In this document: positions 59,132 to 64,000 of the stretch, piece by piece | Numbering within the stretch: the first letter of the stretch is position 1 | Layout: every line of letters starts with the position of its first letter | Origin: Nakamurella antarctica | GTDB taxonomy: Bacteria; Actinomycetota; Actinomycetes; Mycobacteriales; Nakamurellaceae | Assembly: GCF_003860405.1 (NCBI RefSeq) | Contig: NZ_CP034170.1 | Coordinates: forward strand, 248,001-312,000 | Length of the DNA: 64,000 nucleotides | Direction of reading: 5' to 3' | Notes under the pieces: model-generated | The model's database searches: none | The model's input: the letters and a program-made list of their open reading frames with translations, nothing else | Told to the model about the DNA's origin: nothing | Made by a program: the position numbers and the translations under genes

Positions 59132-60160
59132 ATGTCCTCGACGTTCCACGCGGGCACCGACGCCAATTATCTGCGGCAGGGGGGGAGCGACACCACTCGC
59201 GCCTTCGAAGCCGCGTTGGGAGCGCTCGAGGGCGGGACTGCTCTGGGTTTTGCGTCGGGGATGGCAGCAATCGCGGCCGTCATTGAGGGCGTGCCGGTGG
59301 GAAGTGTCGTCGTCGCACCCGAGATGTGTTACGCAGGAACGTCAATGCTGCTTGATGAGCAGGAGCGACTGGGCCGGATTACTGTGCGGCGCCGTGAAAT
59401 AAGCGACTCGGCGAGTGTCCTCGACGCTCTCAGCGAAGATCCCGCGCCCGCACTTTTGTGGATCGAGAGCCCAACGAATCCGATGATGGGCATTGCTGAC
59501 CTCCCGGTTCTCATCGAAGCGGCACACGCTGTCGGCGCGTTAGCTGCGGTCGACTCGACCTGGAACTCGCCGATGGTGGTGCGGCCCATTGACTATGGCG
59601 CCGACCTCGTCGTGCACTCCGCGACCAAGTACCTTGCGGGGCATTCCGATGTGCTGATGGGCGCGCTGATTTGCCGGACGGCGGAGGTCTGGACAGCTAT
59701 GAAGGCTCGTCGGGACCTGGCGGGCGGGGTGCCAGGGACGCTGGAGACGTTCATGACGCTCCGCGGTATGCGGACGCTGGCCATCAGGATGGATCGCGCG
59801 CAGGCGAATGCTGATGAGCTCGCCAAGCGACTGGACGCGCACCCTGCAGTGACGAAAGTGCTGTACGCCGGCCTGCCGGACGATCCTGGCCACGAGCGCG
59901 TGACGCGCCTGCACGACGGTTACGGCGCCATGATCTCCTTTCTGGTGCGCGACCAAGAGGCTGCGGACGCGCTCTGCGGCAGGGTAAAGCTGATCACCCA
60001 CGCCACCAGTCTGGGCGGCGTGGAGTCGTTGATCGAGCGCCGCGCCAGATACGCGGTGGACGCAGCAAACGGCACCCCGGACTGCTTGCTGCGGTTCTCT
60101 GTCGGGATCGAAGACGTCGAGGATCTCTGGGAAGACTTGCGGCAGGCCCTCACCGACTAG
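59132..60160 (+). CDS. Cys/Met metabolism PLP enzyme, cystathionine gamma-synthase-like
   Basis: 342 residues from the internal ATG. PLP-fold motifs: AFEAALGALEGGTALGFASGMAA, IESPTNPMMGI, AVDSTWNSP, VVHSATKYLAGHSDVLMG (Schiff-base Lys), and THATSLGGVESLIERRA. Family proteins carry about 35 more residues in front, encoded here in a different frame (59031-59117). Makes or breaks C-S bonds with PLP; whether synthase or lyase is not settled by sequence. Confidence 0.85.
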   Translation: MSSTFHAGTDANYLRQGGSDTTRAFEAALGALEGGTALGFASGMAAIAAVIEGVPVGSVVVAPEMCYAGTSMLLDEQERLGRITVRRREISDSASVLDALSEDPAPALLWIESPTNPMMGIADLPVLIEAAHAVGALAAVDSTWNSPMVVRPIDYGADLVVHSATKYLAGHSDVLMGALICRTAEVWTAMKARRDLAGGVPGTLETFMTLRGMRTLAIRMDRAQANADELAKRLDAHPAVTKVLYAGLPDDPGHERVTRLHDGYGAMISFLVRDQEAADALCGRVKLITHATSLGGVESLIERRARYAVDAANGTPDCLLRFSVGIEDVEDLWEDLRQALTD

Positions 60161-60182
60161 GTGCCTGCCGCAGCCTCCACTT

Positions 60183-60965
60183 TTAGCCCGCGTTACGGGC
60201 GTCGCGCCAGGTGAGCCACTTCTGTAAGGCGTCAAAGTCGTAGTCGGGCCCGCCCATGCCGACGGTGAACAGCGTGATGCCGTCGTCTGCCATCGCGTTA
60301 GCACCCTGCTCGTCAGAGCGACTCAGTTCGCTGGAGCGCTCAATCTCAGCCACGTCGCGGCCAATCCTTGCGCAGTGTTCGGCAAGGATGCCGGCCTTGC
60401 GCTGGAGCACTTCGATGTCGCCGAACGTGTGCCAGATGGTGCCGAACTCGGCGACGAACTTGAGGGTCTTCTTTTCGCCCCCGCCGCCGATCAGCATCGG
60501 GATCTCCCGGAGAGGAGCGGGATTCAAGGCCGCGAGGCGCGCCTTGATTCGCGGCAGGTATTCGCCGCCGAAGTAGTCGAGGCGAGACCCTGCGGTACCA
60601 AATTCGTAGCCGTATTCGTCATAGTCCTTTTCGAACCAGCCCGACCCGACGCCCAGAATCAACCGGCCGCCGGACATATGGTCCACGGTCCGGGCCATAT
60701 CTGCGAGGAGATCCGGGTTCCGGTACCCCCCGCCGCTGACAAGTGCCCCCAGCTCGACCTTTTCTGTTTGCTCCGCCCACGCGCCGAGCATGGTCCAGCA
60801 TTCAAAGTGTTTACCCTCGGGCTCGCCGTAGAGCGGAAAAAAATGGTCCCAGTTGAACACAATGTCGACGCCGAGTTCTTCGGCACGCATCACGGCGTCG
60901 CGGATATGCGAATAGTCGGCATGCTGTGGCTGCAGCTGGGCTCCAATGCGAATTTTACGGCTCAT
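60183..60965 (-). CDS. LLM class F420-dependent oxidoreductase
   Basis: 260 residues, luciferase-like TIM barrel. Family segments IGAQLQPQHADY, VFNWDHFFPLYG, LGALVSGGGYRNPDLLADMARTVDHMSGGRLILGVGSGW and MLIGGGGEKKTL. ATG at 60965 with GAGG upstream; the long upstream extension is not conserved. Probably uses F420; substrate unknown. Confidence 0.9.
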   Translation of the reverse strand: MSRKIRIGAQLQPQHADYSHIRDAVMRAEELGVDIVFNWDHFFPLYGEPEGKHFECWTMLGAWAEQTEKVELGALVSGGGYRNPDLLADMARTVDHMSGGRLILGVGSGWFEKDYDEYGYEFGTAGSRLDYFGGEYLPRIKARLAALNPAPLREIPMLIGGGGEKKTLKFVAEFGTIWHTFGDIEVLQRKAGILAEHCARIGRDVAEIERSSELSRSDEQGANAMADDGITLFTVGMGGPDYDFDALQKWLTWRDARNAG

Positions 60966-61071
60966 CTGATGCTGGCCTCTTTCGTTTCTCTGCGGTGGTG
61001 GAGGGGGGCGCATCGTTAGAGTAGTCCCGCTGACTGGGATGCCCTCCCCACCGGAGCGCGGGGCGCAGCCG

Positions 61072-62739
61072 TTAGGCAGTGGCGGCAGCCGCTGCTCGGC
61101 CGGCGATGCGGCCACTGAATAGGCATCCACCGAGGAAGGTTCCTTCAAGTGCGCGATACCCGTGGACCCCGCCGCCGCCGAAGCCGGCGGCCTCGCCAGC
61201 CGCGTACAACCCCGGAACCGGCTGGCCGTCCACGCCGAGAGCTCGTGCGGACAGGTCGGTCTCGAGGCCGCCCAGCGATTTGCGGGTCAACACGTGCAGC
61301 CTTACCGCTACCAACGGGCCCGCGGCTGGATCTGCGAATGCATGGGGCGCGGCCGTTCTCATCTTGCGGTCGCCAAAATACCGGCGCGCTCCTTCGACCG
61401 CCACGAGTTGCGGATCTTTGCCCAACCCGGTGGCAACCTGCAGGTCGCGGATGCGGAGTTGTTCGGCCACGAGCTCCGGGTCGATAAGGTCCTCTCCCAC
61501 CAGCGCATTCATCTTCGCGACCAGGCCGCGAAGATCGGGGTCGGTCAAGAAGTCGACCCCCTTTTCCTGGAAAGCCTGGACAGACTGGATCGGAGTATCG
61601 CCGAGTCGGTTCTTCAGCAGCAATCTCAGCGATCGGCCGGTGAGGTCGAGGTTTTGCTCTGAGCCGGAGAGGCTGAACTCGGGGCCGATCGTTGCCTGAT
61701 TCAGCAGGAACCAGGAGTGGCTGAACCCAGTCCTGGTGATGTGCCGGACGGTGCCGAGGGAATCGAAACCCGGCCACAGGGGCGCGGGCAGGCGGTGGCC
61801 CCGCGCATCGAGCCACATCGCCGATGGTCCGGACAAGATGCGGATGCCATGGTTGGGCCAGACAGGGGTGTGGTCAATGACTCCCTCGGGGTAGTGCCAC
61901 ATCCGGTCGCTGTTGATCTGCCGCCCGCCCGCACGCTCGGCGACGCCGAGCATGAGGCCGTCGGTGGAAGCGGGTACACCCGTGATCAGATGCTCAGGCG
62001 GCGAACCGAAACCAGCGGGCCAGTTGGCCCGCACCAGGTCGTGGTTGCCGCCGATGCCCCCCGAACTCACAACGACAGCTCCGGACACAAGCGAAAATTC
62101 ACTGACCACGTCGCGGTTGCTCGCCCGGCCGCGGGTGGCGTTATCCGGCGCCAGGATCTCGCCCCGGGCTCCCACCACACCGCCGTCAGCCGTGAGCAGT
62201 TCGGTGACCCGATGCCGGAAGCGGAGCTCGATGCGCCCGGTGCGCACATGCTTCATCACCCTCTTGAGGAACGGCAGGATAATACCGGGACCCGTTCCCC
62301 AAACGAGATGAAAGCGAGGTACCGAGTTGCCATGCGAGCTGCCTTGATAGCCGCCGCGCTCTGCCCACTGCACCACGGGGAAGAGCGAGACGCCCTGCTC
62401 CTTGAGCCAGGACCGCTTCTCCCCCGAAGCAAACTCCACGTACGCCTTGGCCCATTCGCGGGGCCAATGGTCTTCGGCGCGGTCGAACCCCGCTGTACCC
62501 AGCCAGTCGGAAAGAGCAAGCTCTGCGCTGTCTGTGATGCCGAGCCTGCGTTGTTCGGGACTGTTCACGAGGAAGAGCCCGCCGAGGGACCAGTAAGCCT
62601 GGCCCCCCAGGCTCGCGGCGACTTCTTGGTCGAGGATGACGACCCGGCGCCCGGCATCGGCTGCTTCGGCCGCGGCAACAAGGCCCGCGAGGCCCGCTCC
62701 GATCACGATGACGTCGGTGCGCACGGGGGGAGTCGGCAT
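61072..62739 (-). CDS. FAD-binding dehydrogenase, fumarate reductase/KstD-like family
   Basis: 555 residues. Dinucleotide loop VIVIGAGLAGLVAAAEAADAG, YWSLGGLFLVN, SSGGIGGN, and C-terminal FAD contacts GLYAAGEAAGFGGGGVHGYRALEG. COG3573-type flavoprotein; substrate not known. ATG at 62739 has AAGGA 7 bases upstream. Confidence 0.9.
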   Translation of the reverse strand: MPTPPVRTDVIVIGAGLAGLVAAAEAADAGRRVVILDQEVAASLGGQAYWSLGGLFLVNSPEQRRLGITDSAELALSDWLGTAGFDRAEDHWPREWAKAYVEFASGEKRSWLKEQGVSLFPVVQWAERGGYQGSSHGNSVPRFHLVWGTGPGIILPFLKRVMKHVRTGRIELRFRHRVTELLTADGGVVGARGEILAPDNATRGRASNRDVVSEFSLVSGAVVVSSGGIGGNHDLVRANWPAGFGSPPEHLITGVPASTDGLMLGVAERAGGRQINSDRMWHYPEGVIDHTPVWPNHGIRILSGPSAMWLDARGHRLPAPLWPGFDSLGTVRHITRTGFSHSWFLLNQATIGPEFSLSGSEQNLDLTGRSLRLLLKNRLGDTPIQSVQAFQEKGVDFLTDPDLRGLVAKMNALVGEDLIDPELVAEQLRIRDLQVATGLGKDPQLVAVEGARRYFGDRKMRTAAPHAFADPAAGPLVAVRLHVLTRKSLGGLETDLSARALGVDGQPVPGLYAAGEAAGFGGGGVHGYRALEGTFLGGCLFSGRIAGRAAAAATA

Positions 62740-62814
62740 AGGGGATCCTTCCAAAGTTCAAGACCGGGGCAGTGGGTGACCAACGTGAACTGAGGCTAGC
62801 CCGACCATAAACGC

Positions 62815-62853
62815 CACAAGGCGGCTACCTCAAGAAGAGGTAGCCGCCTTGTG
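62815..62853 (-). terminator. Terminator of the cold-shock gene
   Basis: 17-bp perfect stem CACAAGGCGGCTACCTC/GAGGTAGCCGCCTTGTG, five-base loop AAGAA on the plus strand, 24 bases past the cold-shock stop. Confidence 0.88.
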
Positions 62854-62876
62854 AACTATTTGAGGGTTAGCTCAAA

Positions 62877-63080
62877 TCAGATGACGGTGACACCGGTCGC
62901 CTGGGGACCCTTGGGGCCCTGGGTGACGGTGTAGGTCACGCGCTGGTTTTCTTCCAAGCTGCGGTATCCACCGGACTGAATTTCGGAGTAGTGAACGAAG
63001 ACGTCCGCACCCGAATCTTCAGGGGTGATGAAGCCGAAGCCCTTTTCAGCGTTAAACCACTTGACGGTTCCGTTTGCCAT
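62877..63080 (-). CDS. cspA: Cold-shock domain protein
   Basis: 67 residues. [22 protein letters not shown] with RNP1 (KGFGFI) and RNP2 (VFVHYSEI) RNA-binding motifs, ending [10 protein letters not shown]. Nucleic-acid chaperone. GGAG before the ATG; the ORF upstream of it is leader, not protein. Confidence 0.96.
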   Translation of the reverse strand: MANGTVKWFNAEKGFGFITPEDSGADVFVHYSEIQSGGYRSLEENQRVTYTVTQGPKGPQATGVTVI

Positions 63081-63372
63081 GATTTCTCCTCTGGCGATGT
63101 ATCCATCGAACCTTCGCGAATTACGAAAGTCCGGGTCTGTCTTACGAATCCGACATCTCTGGATACTTCGATCTAGAGGATCCCACGACCGCAAAGCTTG
63201 CACTTGGGGCCGTTTGAAACGTACACAAGAACTGGTGACCACGGATAGTTTGGCACGTATCCGTCGCGGCGGTCAACACAGATGTGCAGTCTTAACCTTG
63301 TTGTAACCCATAAGGGTGCCCGCTAGCCGAAGTGGGGAGTCCTGTGCCCGCGTCGACAGGCGCCCAGCGCAG
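63081..63372. other. Cold-shock gene leader and promoter region
   Basis: About 290 bases ahead of the cold-shock start on the minus strand, up to the stop of the ABC ATPase. Cold-shock genes usually have long structured leaders; no specific structure is proven here. Confidence 0.45.
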
Positions 63373-64000
63373 CTAGAGACGACCGGCATCGATGATGCGT
63401 TTCAAGAACTGCTGAGTCCGTGGATCCACTGGGTCGACGAGCACCTGTTCTGGGGGACCGGACTCGGCCACACAGCCGCCTTCGAGGAAGACCACCCGGT
63501 CGGAAACCTGTTGTGCGAAGCCCATTTCGTGGGTAGCGATCACCATCGTCATTCCGTCGGATTTGAGGTCCTTCATCATCGCAAGTACTTCGCCGACCAG
63601 CTCTGGGTCGAGGGCGGAGGTCACCTCGTCGAACAACATGAGAATCGGTTTGTTGACCAAGGCGCGGGCGATTGCTACCCGTTGCTGCTGCCCACCGGAC
63701 AACGAGTCGGGCCTAGCGGATGCCTTCGAACGCAAACCCACCCGGTCCAGCATTTCCATTGCCTCGTGCTCGGCCTGATCTTTCCCGACCCCGTGAACGC
63801 GCCGGGGCGCCAAGGTGATGTTGTTCAGAACAGACATGTGCGGAAACAGGTTAAAGGCTTGAAAAACGATTCCGACCCGAGCGCGGACCGTATCCGCGTC
63901 GACACTGGGATCGGTGATGTCCTCCCCGTCCAGGAAGATCTGACCGTCATCGACTATCTCGAGAAGATTGATGCACCGCAGCAGCGTCGACTTACCTGAG
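63373..64000 (-). CDS. Polar amino acid ABC transporter ATPase (GlnQ type), cut by window end
   Basis: Partial; the N-terminus lies beyond the window. Walker A residue run SGKSTLLRCIN is near 63970, Q-loop VFQAFNLFPHMSVLNN, signature LSGGQQQRVAIARAL, Walker B ILMLFDEVTSALDPE, H-loop ATHEMGFAQ. Drives uptake of polar amino acids with permease and binding proteins not seen here. Confidence 0.93.
   Translation of the reverse strand, partial: SGKSTLLRCINLLEIVDDGQIFLDGEDITDPSVDADTVRARVGIVFQAFNLFPHMSVLNNITLAPRRVHGVGKDQAEHEAMEMLDRVGLRSKASARPDSLSGGQQQRVAIARALVNKPILMLFDEVTSALDPELVGEVLAMMKDLKSDGMTMVIATHEMGFAQQVSDRVVFLEGGCVAESGPPEQVLVDPVDPRTQQFLKRIIDAGRL

Noticed and set aside
61717-62793. 358-codon plus-strand ORF
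   Set aside because: Antisense of the FAD dehydrogenase, which has clear motifs; long antisense frames are common at this GC content.

Overview
The window comes from a high-GC actinobacterium. It opens with a complete 16S-23S-5S rRNA operon that has no spacer tRNA and carries the long 23S domain III insertion typical of Actinomycetota. Protein content agrees: mycoredoxin, DUF2786 with a linked HEXXH protein (the Rv0184/Rv0185 pair of mycobacteria), a LigD-type polymerase domain protein beside LigC (the Rv3730c/Rv3731 arrangement), GAF-ANTAR and SigB/SigF-type regulators, HelR, and an F420-type luciferase-like oxidoreductase. Genus cannot be fixed by eye.

Layout. 1-5.4 kb: rRNA operon with a long 23S processing stem and a perfect terminator. 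5.6-10.6 kb: regulation (PAS histidine kinase, NarL-type response regulator, large LAL-like ATPase that ends before any HTH). 10.7-19.5 kb: MgtC-like membrane protein, M18 aminopeptidase, FAD/Fe-S oxidase, repeat-rich Excalibur lipoprotein, aquaporin, glucose-6-phosphate dehydrogenase. 19.5-22.4 kb: a minus-strand trio of DUF2786, HEXXH protein and PLD-like protein. 22.6-27.5 kb: SDR, TerB and an L-fuconate-type catabolic cassette (GntR, fuconate dehydratase, FAH hydrolase).

27.5-38.3 kb: a Ter stress module. It holds TerA, a DUF475/TerC-like membrane protein, TerD, a helical protein, an ATP-grasp enzyme, then a tightly overlapping four-gene operon (CitE-like aldolase, PRTase-TRSP, StiP/PRTase, HAD phosphatase), closed by a second TerD. 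Comparative genomics has linked this set to tellurite/stress resistance and to a predicted nucleoside-like metabolite; TerB lies apart, beyond the fuconate genes.

38.3-47.8 kb: PHP protein, DNA polymerase/ligase pair, UPF0303, M13 peptidase, a lipoate-ligase-like gene split by an in-frame TAG, HAD, pterin dehydratase, and a glutathionyl-hydroquinone-reductase-like enzyme whose start codon abuts a perfect 34-bp palindrome. 48-64 kb: sirtuin, GAF-ANTAR, sigma factor, Dps, mycoredoxin, acyl-CoA oxidase, HelR, a second DUF2786 gene, a cystathionine-synthase-like gene with a frameshifted N-terminus, F420-type oxidoreductase, FAD dehydrogenase, cold-shock protein, and an amino-acid ABC ATPase cut by the window end.

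The most notable items are the Ter module with its internal four-gene biosynthetic operon, the DUF2786/HEXXH/PLD trio, the 34-bp palindromic divergent promoter, and several decayed or recoded genes (in-frame TAG, C-run frameshift, missing HTH, missing canonical start).
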